A program made the translations under genes and the position numbers. 64,000 bases of DNA from Acidimicrobiales bacterium (GTDB lineage: Bacteria > Actinomycetota > Acidimicrobiia > Acidimicrobiales > Aldehydirespiratoraceae). Below the pieces are notes generated by a model, which saw only the letters and a list, made by a program, of their open reading frames with translations, searched no databases and had not been told where the DNA came from. The stretch spans positions 2,786,369-2,850,368 of the forward strand of contig JAWPML010000001.1 in NCBI GenBank assembly GCA_033344915.1. The letters are read 5' to 3'. This document shows, piece after piece, positions 50,020 through 58,074 of the stretch (within the stretch, counting starts at the first letter, position 1; each line of letters starts with the position of its first letter).

Positions 50020-50607
50020 TCACCGGGCACGGTGCACGGAGACGGCATAGTCACCGCCGGCGAAGGGCCGGCGATCCCATGTCGACCAGCGGTCGACCAC
50101 CTCGAGGCCGGCGGCGCGGCAGTGCGCGTCGTACTCGTCGACGGTGAGCCGGCCACCGCCCGTCTGGAAACCGGCGACCACGAGTCCGCCGGGTCGGGTC
50201 TGACGAGCCAGGTTGGACAGGACGGCCGACTCCGTGCCGGGCGCCACGAAGATCATGACGTTGCCGGGCATCACGACGAGGTCGAACGAACGACCGAGAT
50301 CGACGTCCAGCAGATCACCCACGGTCCAGGCGAGTTCCGGCGCCTTCGACCGAGCCTCGGCCAGCATCGCCTCGTCGAGGTCGACACCCACGACGTCGTA
50401 GCCACGATGCGCCAACTCGATCGCGACCCGCCCCGTGCCACAACCGGCGTCGAGGAGGACCGGGTCGGCGAACCCCTCCCGGTCGATCAGCCATTCGACG
50501 AGGTCGACCTCACCGTGGATCGACTCCCCCGCCGCCGCCATCGCCTTCCACCGCTCGTCGTACGCCGCCCCGCGCGGCACGTCGTCACGCTCGCGCCATC
50601 GTGACAT
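50020..50607 (-). CDS. Class I SAM-dependent methyltransferase
   Basis: 195 aa. Motif I VLLDAGCGTGRVAIELAHRG, acidic motif II GVDLDEAMLAEAR, motif III-like WTVGDLLDVDLGRSFDLVVM and post-motif LARQTRPGGLVVAGFQ. Small-molecule methyltransferase of the COG2226/UbiE type. It starts 2 bp after the stop of the Crp-family gene, so it is cotranscribed with it. No strong Shine-Dalgarno, consistent with translational coupling. Confidence 0.87.
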   Translation of the reverse strand: MSRWRERDDVPRGAAYDERWKAMAAAGESIHGEVDLVEWLIDREGFADPVLLDAGCGTGRVAIELAHRGYDVVGVDLDEAMLAEARSKAPELAWTVGDLLDVDLGRSFDLVVMPGNVMIFVAPGTESAVLSNLARQTRPGGLVVAGFQTGGGRLTVDEYDAHCRAAGLEVVDRWSTWDRRPFAGGDYAVSVHRAR

Positions 50608-50609
50608 CG

Positions 50610-51242
50610 CTAGCCGACCGCGACCCGTTGCAGGGCCGTCAGATCGGTGATCCCGATCCGACGCCGGCCGGTGATGACACAACCTCTGTCGCGCAGCGTG
50701 CGCAGGGAGCGAGCGGTCGCCTCACGGGTCGCGCCGATCCAACCGGCGACGTCCTCCTGGGACAGCGCGAGATCGATGTTGACCCCGCTGCCGTTCACCT
50801 CGCCGTAGCGCTGGGACAGGTCACACAGCAGCATCGCCAGCCGCTGGGTGGTGTCCGCGCTCGCTCGCGCCGTCGTGCGGTGGACCGCGCTCCGCAGATC
50901 CTGGCTGACCCGTCGGAGGAGGTCGACCGCCAGCCCCGGTTCCTCCTCGAGGGCGCGGAGGAACTCGTCCACGCTCGCCTGGACGAGCTGCACGTCCTCG
51001 ACGGCCACGGCGGTCGCCGAGCGCGTCGTGCCGTCGAGCGCACCGAGCTCGCCGAGCAGGTCGCCGGGCTCCTTCACACCGAGCACGAGCCGTCCGCCGG
51101 TGGGCGTCGTCACCTCGATCCGGATCCGGCCACCGACGACGCCGTACGCCGCCCCGGACGGGTCGCCCTCGCGAAAGACGATGTCGCCCGCCCGCACCCG
51201 CATCGCGGTGCCGTACCCCTCGAGCAACCGTGCCAAGTCCAC
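50610..51242 (-). CDS. Crp/Fnr family transcriptional regulator
   Basis: 210 aa. Cyclic-nucleotide-binding jelly roll (about 12-115: VRAGDIVFREGDPSGAAYGV, EPGDLLGELGALDGTTRSAT), a dimerisation helix, then a winged HTH (LSQEDVAGWIGATREATARS, recognition helix followed by LRTLRDRG). The phosphate-binding GELxxxxxxxRxAT motif fits cAMP or a related nucleotide; no Cys cluster, so not an Fnr. The GTG start lies 7 nt after TAACTT (leaderless-type). The promoter overlaps the 3' end of the upstream surface-protein gene on the same strand. Confidence 0.9.
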   Translation of the reverse strand: MDLARLLEGYGTAMRVRAGDIVFREGDPSGAAYGVVGGRIRIEVTTPTGGRLVLGVKEPGDLLGELGALDGTTRSATAVAVEDVQLVQASVDEFLRALEEEPGLAVDLLRRVSQDLRSAVHRTTARASADTTQRLAMLLCDLSQRYGEVNGSGVNIDLALSQEDVAGWIGATREATARSLRTLRDRGCVITGRRRIGITDLTALQRVAVG

Positions 51243-51252
51243 GCCGGGGAAG

Positions 51253-53538
51253 TTACCCCCGGTCGTCGACCACGTCTTCTTCGTGTTCGTCGTCGTGTTC
51301 GCCTCGCAGCGTGGTCTCGGCCCGCCGGGACCCGAGCAGGAAGAGGAGTCCCACGGCCGCGCTGGTCGCCATCAGCCCGGCGGGTTCCGCGAGGAACGAC
51401 GTGAGCGCGCTCAGGCCGGTTCCGCTGATCGGCGGACTGGAAGATGGGCTCGAGGGCGGCGATGCCGGTGGGCTGATCGGCGGCTCGTCGTCCTCCCATG
51501 CGACGACGGTGACCGGCCGGCAGCCGAAGGCGCGTTCGTCGGAACTGTTGGTGCCGGCGACGCAGAGCTCGGTGTCACCGACGTCGATGTCGAGCTCCGA
51601 GGAGAGCCCGCCCCAGTTCGCGTCGGGGTACCCGTTGCCGGTCTGATCGACGACCGTGTCGCCACCGCCGGTCATCTCCGCTTCCAGACCGGTCGGCCCG
51701 GCCCAGAACTGCGACCCGAAGAACGTGATCCCCGGCAGGAATCCCTCGGAGCCCTCGAGCACCATGCGGAACGAGATGTCCTCGGTCGCGGGGACGCCCG
51801 CGGTGACGACGTCGGGTGTCCCGAACCGCCCCTCGCGGACCGAGTACACGAACACCCGTTGGCAGGTGTCGAACGTGTCGCTCGACGCTGCGCCGTCCGC
51901 ACAGGTGGCCGCGCTCCACACCGCTCGCGGGTAGCGGGCGGTCGTGATGTCACCATCGGTGAAGTCCGAGAGGACGAAGAGACCGTCGTCGAATCGACCG
52001 TGCAGGTACACGCCCTGGGCCGAGGAGCCGATGAAGCGCGAGCCCTCGAAGCCACCGTCGAGGAGCGCGAGGTCGAGGGTCGAACTGATGAACGTCACCG
52101 CGCCGGAACCGCCGGTGAAGTCGGCCGCCGTCAGGTCGAGGTTGGCGAAGGTGGCGCCGTCGAGGTTCGCATCGGTGGCCACGATGTCGGACCAGTCACC
52201 GTTGACGATCGTCGCCCCGGCGAAGTTCGCCCAGCGCAGGTCGGCGCCGGCGAGATCCTCGCCGACCAGGGTGGCCCCGGAGAAATCACACCACGAGAGG
52301 TTCGCGCCGGGGCCGAGTCGGTCGAAGCAGTCCGGGAACGGCTCGTCGTTGAGGACACCGAGGAAGGCGAGGCCGAAGAAGCCGCCCGGTCGTGCGTTCT
52401 CCACCCGTGTGATGCCGACGAGAACGAGCTCGTCCTGTTCGGGCACGTCGTCCTCGACGATCTCGACCGGGATCTCGGCCGTCAGCTCGCCGGCAGGGAT
52501 CGTGGCGGTGCCGGAGGCCGCCACATAGTCCTCGCCCGGGTTGGTGGTGGGGCCGTGGCCGCCGACGACCCAGTCGAACGTGACGTCCTTCGCCGAGTAG
52601 TTGTCGAGCGTGAAGGGAACCATCACGGTGGCGTCGTCCTCGAGGACTACGACGTCGCCGGGAATCAACCTCGGCGGCTCGTCGTCGTCGACGATCGTCA
52701 CGATGGAGAGACCGTAGAAGCCGCCGATCGTCGCGCCGCCGTCGGGGAGCTGGAACCGCACGACCGCGCGCTCGTCGACCTCGTCCAGCAGATCGCCGAA
52801 CACACGCAGGACGATGTGATCGTCGAGGGAGAGGTCCACCGAGTCGACGAGGAGGTTGATGTCGGTCGGGTCGCTCGTGGGATAGCTCCCACCCTGCGTC
52901 TTGGCCTCGACGCCGATGATGTCGAGCTCCGCGTACACCGGCCAATCGACCTCGCGCGACAGGCTCAGGTCGATGTCGAGGGACCGGACACCGACGTCGC
53001 CTTCGTCGGTCGACACGCTCGCTTCGATGACCGCCACGGGCAGATCCTCGACGGTGCTCACGGCGACGGCTCGGCGCCAGAGCTCGGCGCCGTTGACGTC
53101 GAATCCCGTGATCAGGATCCGGCATGCCACCGGCGCATCGGCATAGCAGGTGGCGCCGTTCGTGAAGTTCTGGTCCCACACGTAGGAGAACGTGTAGTCC
53201 GCCCCGTCCACGGGGTTCGGCAGGAGTCCCCGACCGGAGAACGAGTCGCCGTCGGCGATGAGCGGCGGATGCGACCCGCTGTGGCAGTAGGCGTCCGTCT
53301 CGGCGAAGTACGGCAGACCGTTCTCGGCGTTGCCGCAGCTCGTGATGACCAGCGCGTCGGCCCCGTCGTAGCCGTTGGAACCGTCGATCACGAGGGCGAT
53401 GACGTCACCGTCCGCGGGTGCGCCGGTGGGCGCAGGCACGATGATGTCGGGCTCGGCCCCGACCGACGGGACGACGAAGAACGCGACGAAGAGCACGATC
53501 GCGCCACCGATGACCGATGCCCGTGTTCGCCTCGCCAC
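51253..53538 (-). CDS. Large surface protein with Calx-beta and pentapeptide-repeat domains
   Basis: 761 aa. Signal peptide (about 1-30), an N-terminal unknown domain, two Calx-beta-like domains ending in TIVDDDEPP and GVLNDEPFPD (about 190-400), then a right-handed pentapeptide-repeat stretch (about 425-520: ANLSWCDFSG, DLAGADLRWANFAGATI, ANLDGATFANLDLTAADF). A Pro/Ser-rich stalk, one TM (about 720-742) and an acidic cytosolic tail complete it. A membrane-anchored extracellular protein, probably adhesive or structural. Start: GTG 53538 after GGGAG; a GTG five codons upstream is possible. A TACGGT -10-like box stands further upstream. Confidence 0.77.
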   Translation of the reverse strand: MARRTRASVIGGAIVLFVAFFVVPSVGAEPDIIVPAPTGAPADGDVIALVIDGSNGYDGADALVITSCGNAENGLPYFAETDAYCHSGSHPPLIADGDSFSGRGLLPNPVDGADYTFSYVWDQNFTNGATCYADAPVACRILITGFDVNGAELWRRAVAVSTVEDLPVAVIEASVSTDEGDVGVRSLDIDLSLSREVDWPVYAELDIIGVEAKTQGGSYPTSDPTDINLLVDSVDLSLDDHIVLRVFGDLLDEVDERAVVRFQLPDGGATIGGFYGLSIVTIVDDDEPPRLIPGDVVVLEDDATVMVPFTLDNYSAKDVTFDWVVGGHGPTTNPGEDYVAASGTATIPAGELTAEIPVEIVEDDVPEQDELVLVGITRVENARPGGFFGLAFLGVLNDEPFPDCFDRLGPGANLSWCDFSGATLVGEDLAGADLRWANFAGATIVNGDWSDIVATDANLDGATFANLDLTAADFTGGSGAVTFISSTLDLALLDGGFEGSRFIGSSAQGVYLHGRFDDGLFVLSDFTDGDITTARYPRAVWSAATCADGAASSDTFDTCQRVFVYSVREGRFGTPDVVTAGVPATEDISFRMVLEGSEGFLPGITFFGSQFWAGPTGLEAEMTGGGDTVVDQTGNGYPDANWGGLSSELDIDVGDTELCVAGTNSSDERAFGCRPVTVVAWEDDEPPISPPASPPSSPSSSPPISGTGLSALTSFLAEPAGLMATSAAVGLLFLLGSRRAETTLRGEHDDEHEEDVVDDRG

Positions 53539-53589
53539 GCCCGTCTCCCTCACTCTCCGTGGTCACCGTACCGCACGTCGCGGCTGTTG

Positions 53590-54240
53590 TCAGCTGCGGC
53601 GGGAGATCCGGTAGACGCAGCGTTCATCGCCGGCGAGCAGGTGCTGGCTGCGCTCGACCGCGGCACCCTCACCGAGCGCATCGGCGAACAGGGCGAGCTC
53701 GTTGCGACACAGGCTCTGACACTCGGTCGCCGCGGCACACACCGGGCAGTGATGCTCCACGAGCAGCAGTTCGTCACCGTCGGGCACGACCTCCGCCATG
53801 TAGCCCTGCCGCGACCGCGCCTCGGCCAGCACCTCGACCCGGGCGCCGAGGTCGTCGGCCGCGAGTCCGTCCATCTGGGCCTCCAGCGCGGCGAGATGCT
53901 GTTTGTCGCGGGCGGCCAGGACGGCATCGAGGGCCTCGTCCCCCAGCTCGGCCCGCATCGTCTGGAGCAGCTCGACGGTGAGGTCGGCGTGGCGGTCGGG
54001 AAACAACTCGATCGCCAGGTCGGTGAGCGCCCAGCCGACCGGCGGGCGGCCCCGGGTACCCGTGACGAGGGTCTCCGAACGCACGAGACCACGCTCCTCC
54101 AGCTCGACGAGTTGGGGTCGCACGGCCTGGGTGGTCACGGCGAGTGCGTCCGCGATGCCCGCCGTGGTGGACGCGCCGGCCCGCTTGAGGAAGTCGACGA
54201 TGCGACGTTGGGCGTCGCCGATACCGGCGCGATCGGACAT
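53590..54240 (-). CDS. HTH transcriptional regulator with cysteine cluster (SufR-like, COG2345 type)
   Basis: 216 aa. N-terminal winged HTH (IGDAQRRIVDFLKRAGASTT, ALAVTTQAVRPQLVELEERG, with a GTRGRPPVGWALT wing) and a C-terminal domain with HHCPVCAAATECQSLCRNEL: Cys165, Cys168, Cys174, Cys178, plus Cys208. This is the layout of SufR-type regulators that sense an iron-sulfur cluster. The ATG lies 7 nt after TACGCT with no Shine-Dalgarno. It is divergent from the VOC gene; palindromes in the shared 97-bp AT-rich gap are likely operators. No suf genes are in the window. Confidence 0.85.
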   Translation of the reverse strand: MSDRAGIGDAQRRIVDFLKRAGASTTAGIADALAVTTQAVRPQLVELEERGLVRSETLVTGTRGRPPVGWALTDLAIELFPDRHADLTVELLQTMRAELGDEALDAVLAARDKQHLAALEAQMDGLAADDLGARVEVLAEARSRQGYMAEVVPDGDELLLVEHHCPVCAAATECQSLCRNELALFADALGEGAAVERSQHLLAGDERCVYRISRRS

Positions 54241-54337
54241 GTCCACGAGCGTAGCCGATATTTCACAAGAGTCGTCTTGACAATTGTCGAGTCGCGCCAC
54301 AATATAACAAGCACATACTTTCCTAAAGGAGCCCTCC
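54241..54337. promoter_or_regulatory. Divergent control region of the SufR-like regulator and VOC gene
   Basis: An unusually AT-rich gap. It contains the inverted repeat CAAGA-N4-TCTTG (54266-54279) adjoining the perfect palindrome GACAATTGTC (54279-54288; 16 bp with one mismatch if extended). A TTGACA -35 (54277-54282) overlaps both. Plus-strand -10 candidates are CACAAT (54298-54303) or TATAAC (54303-54308), neither at ideal spacing. The minus-strand TACGCT -10 for the regulator lies at its other end. Overlap of a palindrome with the -35 is the arrangement expected for a repressor site. Confidence 0.6.
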
Positions 54338-54715
54338 ATGCCCGGCATGCTCGAACACGCCAACGTCACCGTGACCGATCCGACAGCCTCGGCGGCGATG
54401 CTCGAGCGGGTGTTCGACTGGCATGTCCGCTGGGAGGGCCCGTCCATGCTCGGCGGCCGGACGGTGCACGTCGGAACCGACACGCACTATGTCGCGCTCT
54501 ACACGCCGCCCGAACCTCCCGAGCCGATGGCGGACGCCGACCGGCTCGGCGGCCTGCAACACCTCGGCATCCTCGTCGACGACCTCGACCTGATCGAGAC
54601 GCGGGTGCGCGCGGAGGGCATCGAGCCGTACAGCTTCATGACGTACGACCCCGGACGGCGCTTCTACTTCAACGACCACGACGGAGTCGAGTACGAGGTC
54701 GTCAGCTACCGCTGA
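54338..54715 (+). CDS. VOC superfamily protein (glyoxalase/dioxygenase fold)
   Basis: 125 aa, one pair of beta-alpha-beta-beta-beta modules: MLEHANVTVTDPTASAAMLE, VGTDTHYVALYTP, LQHLGILVDDLDLIETRVRA and FYFNDHDGVEYEVVSY. Candidate metal ligands are His7, His82 and Glu121, the VOC pattern. Could be a glyoxalase, dioxygenase, epimerase or binding protein. AAAGGAG stands before the ATG. As the first gene divergent from the SufR-like regulator it may be its target. Confidence 0.82.
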   Translation: MPGMLEHANVTVTDPTASAAMLERVFDWHVRWEGPSMLGGRTVHVGTDTHYVALYTPPEPPEPMADADRLGGLQHLGILVDDLDLIETRVRAEGIEPYSFMTYDPGRRFYFNDHDGVEYEVVSYR

Positions 54716-54771
54716 CGGTCGACACCGGAGAGAACGTCGGCACCGCGCTCCCGACGTGGTTCACTCTCTGG

Positions 54772-56355
54772 GTGCCGAACCCGAGGGCGAGCAGCATTCC
54801 GAAGCCGAGCATGGGCGACGTGATCGCCGGCTTCTCGGTCGCCCTGGTGCTGATCCCCCAGTCGCTCGCCTACGCGGAGATCGCCGGCGTACCCGCCCAC
54901 ATCGGATTGTTCGCGGCCGCGCTGCCCCCACTCATCGCCGCGCCGCTGATGTCCTCGCCGTATCTCCAGACGGGTCCGGTCGCGCTCACCTCACTGCTCA
55001 CCTTCGGCGCCCTGTCCGGGCTCGCCGCCACCGGTTCCGCCGAATACGTCGAACTCGCCGCGCTGTTGGCGCTCATCGTCGGTGTCACCCGGTTCCTGCT
55101 CGGGCTGCTGCGCATGGGGACGCTCGCGTACCTGATGTCGCAACCCGTGCTCCAGGGCTTCACCAGCGCCGCCGCGATCCTGATCGTCTCGTCCCAGCTC
55201 CCGTCGATGTTCGCGGTGGACCCCGACACCGACGGCGTCTTGCCCCGCGCCTGGTCGACGATCACCTCACCGGGCGACTGGTCGGGCACCGCGCTGACCC
55301 TGACGATCCTCACCACCGTCGTCGTCCTCGGCTCCCGCAAGGTGCACAACCTGTTCCCCGGCGTGCTGCTCATGGTGATCGGCGCGACCGTGTGGAGCGC
55401 CGTCACCGACTACGCCGGCCCCACGGTCGGCAATCTCCCGGACGGCTTCATCACGCTCAGCCTCGACCTCCCCTACGACCAGTTCGGCGACCTGATCATC
55501 CCCGGCGTCGTGATCGCCCTCGTCGGGTTCGCCGAACCCGCATCGATCAGCCGCACGTTCGCGGCGCTCGACCGGATTCCCTGGAGCGCCAATCGGGAGC
55601 TCATCTCCTCGGGCGTGGCCAACGTGACGTCGGCGATCTCCGGCGCGTTCCCGGTCGGCGGCTCGTTCTCGCGCAGTTCGCTCAACCGCTTCGCCGGGGC
55701 GAAGAGCAACTGGTCCGGCGCCGTCACCGGCGCGACCGTGATCGCGGCGCTCCCGCTGGCCTCGAACCTCGAGACCCTCCCCCGCGCCGTGCTGGGAGCC
55801 GTGGTCTTCACCGCCGTCTACCGACTCATCCAGCCGAAGCCGATCATCCGCATGTGGCGCCAGAGCGCACCCCAGGCGGCGATCGCGACGGGCACCTTCG
55901 TCGCCACGCTCATGTTCTCCCCCAACGTCGAGCGGGGCGTCCTGCTCGGCGTCGCTCTCGCGATCGGCTTCCATCTCTACCGCGAGATGCGGGTCGATCA
56001 CGTCTACGAGAGCGACGGCGACAGCCTCACCGTCCGGCCGGCGGGGGTCGTCTGGTTCGCGTCCACCCCGGCGTTGGAGGATGCGTTCCGCAATGCGGTC
56101 GCCGAGCATCCGGAGACCACCCACATCGTCGTCGACCTGGGCCAGTGCGGTCGCCTCGACTACTCGGGCGCCAACACGCTCTCGGAACTGATCGCCGATC
56201 TCGAGCGGGACGACATGACCATCGAGTTCGTCAACGTCCCCGACCACGCGGCCCGCGCCCTCGCGGTGTTCCTGGGTGGATCACACGGCGTGCCGTCGAT
56301 CGAGGATCTCCCCGACGCGGCCCGCTTCCAGTGGGTCGCGCCGTGGCGGCGGTAG
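54772..56355 (+). CDS. SulP family anion transporter with STAS domain
   Basis: About 527 aa. SulP signature near the N-terminus (VIAGFSVALVLIPQSLAYAE, then IAGVPAHIGLFAA), 10-14 TM segments through about residue 400 including FPVGGSFSRSSLNRFAGAKS, and a cytosolic STAS domain (about 430-525, IVVDLGQCGRLDYSGANTLS) without anti-sigma function. It transports sulfate, bicarbonate or other small anions. The start is the least certain in the window: GTG 54772 is the first reasonable codon, but no Shine-Dalgarno or leaderless -10 supports it, and the N-terminus may begin slightly upstream. Confidence 0.86.
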   Translation: MPNPRASSIPKPSMGDVIAGFSVALVLIPQSLAYAEIAGVPAHIGLFAAALPPLIAAPLMSSPYLQTGPVALTSLLTFGALSGLAATGSAEYVELAALLALIVGVTRFLLGLLRMGTLAYLMSQPVLQGFTSAAAILIVSSQLPSMFAVDPDTDGVLPRAWSTITSPGDWSGTALTLTILTTVVVLGSRKVHNLFPGVLLMVIGATVWSAVTDYAGPTVGNLPDGFITLSLDLPYDQFGDLIIPGVVIALVGFAEPASISRTFAALDRIPWSANRELISSGVANVTSAISGAFPVGGSFSRSSLNRFAGAKSNWSGAVTGATVIAALPLASNLETLPRAVLGAVVFTAVYRLIQPKPIIRMWRQSAPQAAIATGTFVATLMFSPNVERGVLLGVALAIGFHLYREMRVDHVYESDGDSLTVRPAGVVWFASTPALEDAFRNAVAEHPETTHIVVDLGQCGRLDYSGANTLSELIADLERDDMTIEFVNVPDHAARALAVFLGGSHGVPSIEDLPDAARFQWVAPWRR

Positions 56356-56373
56356 GGCCCGGTCGCGGCAGCC

Positions 56374-57381
56374 CTAGCCCTTCACGACCTCGGCGACCCG
56401 CTTGATGTCGTCGGGGGTGCGAGCCGAGACGTTCAGCATCGTGACGGGGCTCTCCTCCCAGGCCTGGAGGCGGTCGCGGATCCGCTCGACCGAGCCGACG
56501 AGCGAGATCTCGTCGGCGAAATCAGTGGGCACCGTGGCGATCGCCTCGTCGCGCTTCCCCTCGAAGAACAGATCCTGGATCTTGTAGGCCTCTTCCTCGT
56601 AACCCATCCGCGCCATCAGCTTGGTGTGGTAGTTCTGCCCCTTCGCACCCATGCCCCCGATGTAGAAGCCGAGCGACGCCTTCGTGCCGTAGAGGGCCGC
56701 CTCGATGTCGTCGGTGATGTTCAACGAGACGTTGACGGCGATCTCGAAACCCGGCTTCGCGTCCTTCAGCTGCTCCGCGTACACCTCGGGTCGGAACGGC
56801 GAGTAGTAGAGCGGCAGCCAGCCGTCGGCGATCTCGGCGGTCTGGGTCACGTTCTTCGGACCCTCGGCGCCGATCCAGATCGGGATCTGACGCAGCGGGT
56901 GGGTCATGATCTTCAGCGGCTTGCCGAGGCCTTCGGCTCCTTCGCCGGTGTAGGGCATCTGGATGTGCTCGCCGTGGAACTCCGCCGGACCCTCCCGGTC
57001 CATGATCTGGCGGAGCACCTGGACGTACTCACGCGTGCGGGCGAGCGGCTTGCGCGAGGGCATGCCGTACCACCCCTCGACGACCTGGGGGCCGGACACG
57101 CCGAGGCCGAGGATGACCCGGCCGCCCGAGAGATGGTCGAGCGTGACCGCGTGCATCGCGGTGGCCGCCGCGGTGCGGGCCGACAGCTGCACCACACCGG
57201 TGCCGAGCTTGATCCGGTCCGTGTGGGCGGCGATGTAGGCGAGCGGCGAGAACGCGTCACTCCCCCACGACTCGGCCGACCACAAGCAGTCGAACCCGGC
57301 GTCCTCGGCGGCCTTGCTCAACTCGATCAGGTTGTCGGGCATCGCCCGCGTCCAGTAGCCCCACGTGAATCCCAGCTGCAT
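56374..57381 (-). CDS. LLM class F420-dependent oxidoreductase
   Basis: 335 aa. MQLGFTWGYWTRAMPDNLIE start, AEDAGFDCLWSAESWGSDAF, TDRIKLGTGVVQLSARTAAA, LDHLSGGRVILGLGVSGPQV, IWIGAEGPKNVTQTAEIADG: the F420-dependent methylene-H4MPT-reductase-like branch of the luciferase family, in which Acidimicrobiia and mycobacteria are rich. Substrate unknown. ATG 57381 lies 7 nt after TACGGT and lacks a Shine-Dalgarno; a much longer open frame upstream has no family similarity and is not used. Confidence 0.9.
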   Translation of the reverse strand: MQLGFTWGYWTRAMPDNLIELSKAAEDAGFDCLWSAESWGSDAFSPLAYIAAHTDRIKLGTGVVQLSARTAAATAMHAVTLDHLSGGRVILGLGVSGPQVVEGWYGMPSRKPLARTREYVQVLRQIMDREGPAEFHGEHIQMPYTGEGAEGLGKPLKIMTHPLRQIPIWIGAEGPKNVTQTAEIADGWLPLYYSPFRPEVYAEQLKDAKPGFEIAVNVSLNITDDIEAALYGTKASLGFYIGGMGAKGQNYHTKLMARMGYEEEAYKIQDLFFEGKRDEAIATVPTDFADEISLVGSVERIRDRLQAWEESPVTMLNVSARTPDDIKRVAEVVKG

Positions 57382-57519
57382 GGCGCCGACCGTACTGTCT
57401 CGCCTCGTGCAAGCTGTAGTCCGTGCGCCCCGGTCTACCGAGGCCTCGTGGGATCCGACGGCGGGCTCGTTCCCTAGGCCAGGATGCCGGAGGGCGCCGA
57501 AGCGGCGATACTGGTCACC

Positions 57520-58062
57520 ATGTTCACGCGCATGGACGAGGGTTCGACCGAAGAGTGGCTGGAGATCCGCGAGCTGACGCTCGCCAGCCAGAAGCAGGTC
57601 GCCGACCGGATCATCCCGATGCTCGAGTGGTTGCGCAACAGCGTCGACGGCTACGCGGTCGACCAGTTGACGCATTCGCTGCAGACCGCGGCCCGGGCCG
57701 AAGCCGACGGCGCCGACGACGAACTCGTCATCACCGCGTTGTGCCACGACATCGGCAAGTTCGTGTCGACCGCGAACCATGCATCGATGTCGGCCGAGGT
57801 ACTCGCCCCCTATGTCCGGCCCGAGCTCTACCAGCTGATCCAGCACCACCAGGTCTTCCAGGGGGCGGCCTACAACCACCACTTCGGTTGGGATCCCGAT
57901 GCCCGCGAGGCGTTTCGCGACGAGCCGTGGTTCGACCTGGCGGTCACGTTCGCCGACGACTGGGACCAGATGTCGTTCGATCCCGGCTACCCCACGCCGC
58001 CCCTCTCCCACTTCGAGGAGCGCCTCCGGGCGGTCTTCGCCGAGCCCCGCATCACCAAGTAA
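57520..58062 (+). CDS. HD-domain protein related to PhnZ-type diiron oxygenases
   Basis: 180 aa. HD motif residues: His in LTHSLQTAARAEADGADDEL, HD in ITALCHDIGKF, then NHASMSAEVLAPYVRPELYQ, IQHHQVFQGAAYNHHFG and DDWDQMSFDPGYPTPPLSHF. The spacing and the FQG and DQxSFDP segments resemble the mixed-valent diiron HD oxygenases of the PhnZ/TmpB/MIOX kind more than HD nucleotidases. A C-P bond-cleaving or related oxidative activity is therefore possible but not established. MFTRMDEGSTEEW is the usual N-terminus; an ATG 12 codons upstream (57484) is an alternative. Confidence 0.75.
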   Translation: MFTRMDEGSTEEWLEIRELTLASQKQVADRIIPMLEWLRNSVDGYAVDQLTHSLQTAARAEADGADDELVITALCHDIGKFVSTANHASMSAEVLAPYVRPELYQLIQHHQVFQGAAYNHHFGWDPDAREAFRDEPWFDLAVTFADDWDQMSFDPGYPTPPLSHFEERLRAVFAEPRITK

Positions 58063-58074
58063 CGCGTCCGCGAT

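Noticed and set aside
50848-56355. A 1,835-codon open frame on the plus strand
   Set aside because: Only the last ~530 codons (SulP) are coding. The rest is antisense to the Crp, surface-protein and SufR-like genes, with Arg/Asp-rich composition typical of GC-biased shadow frames.
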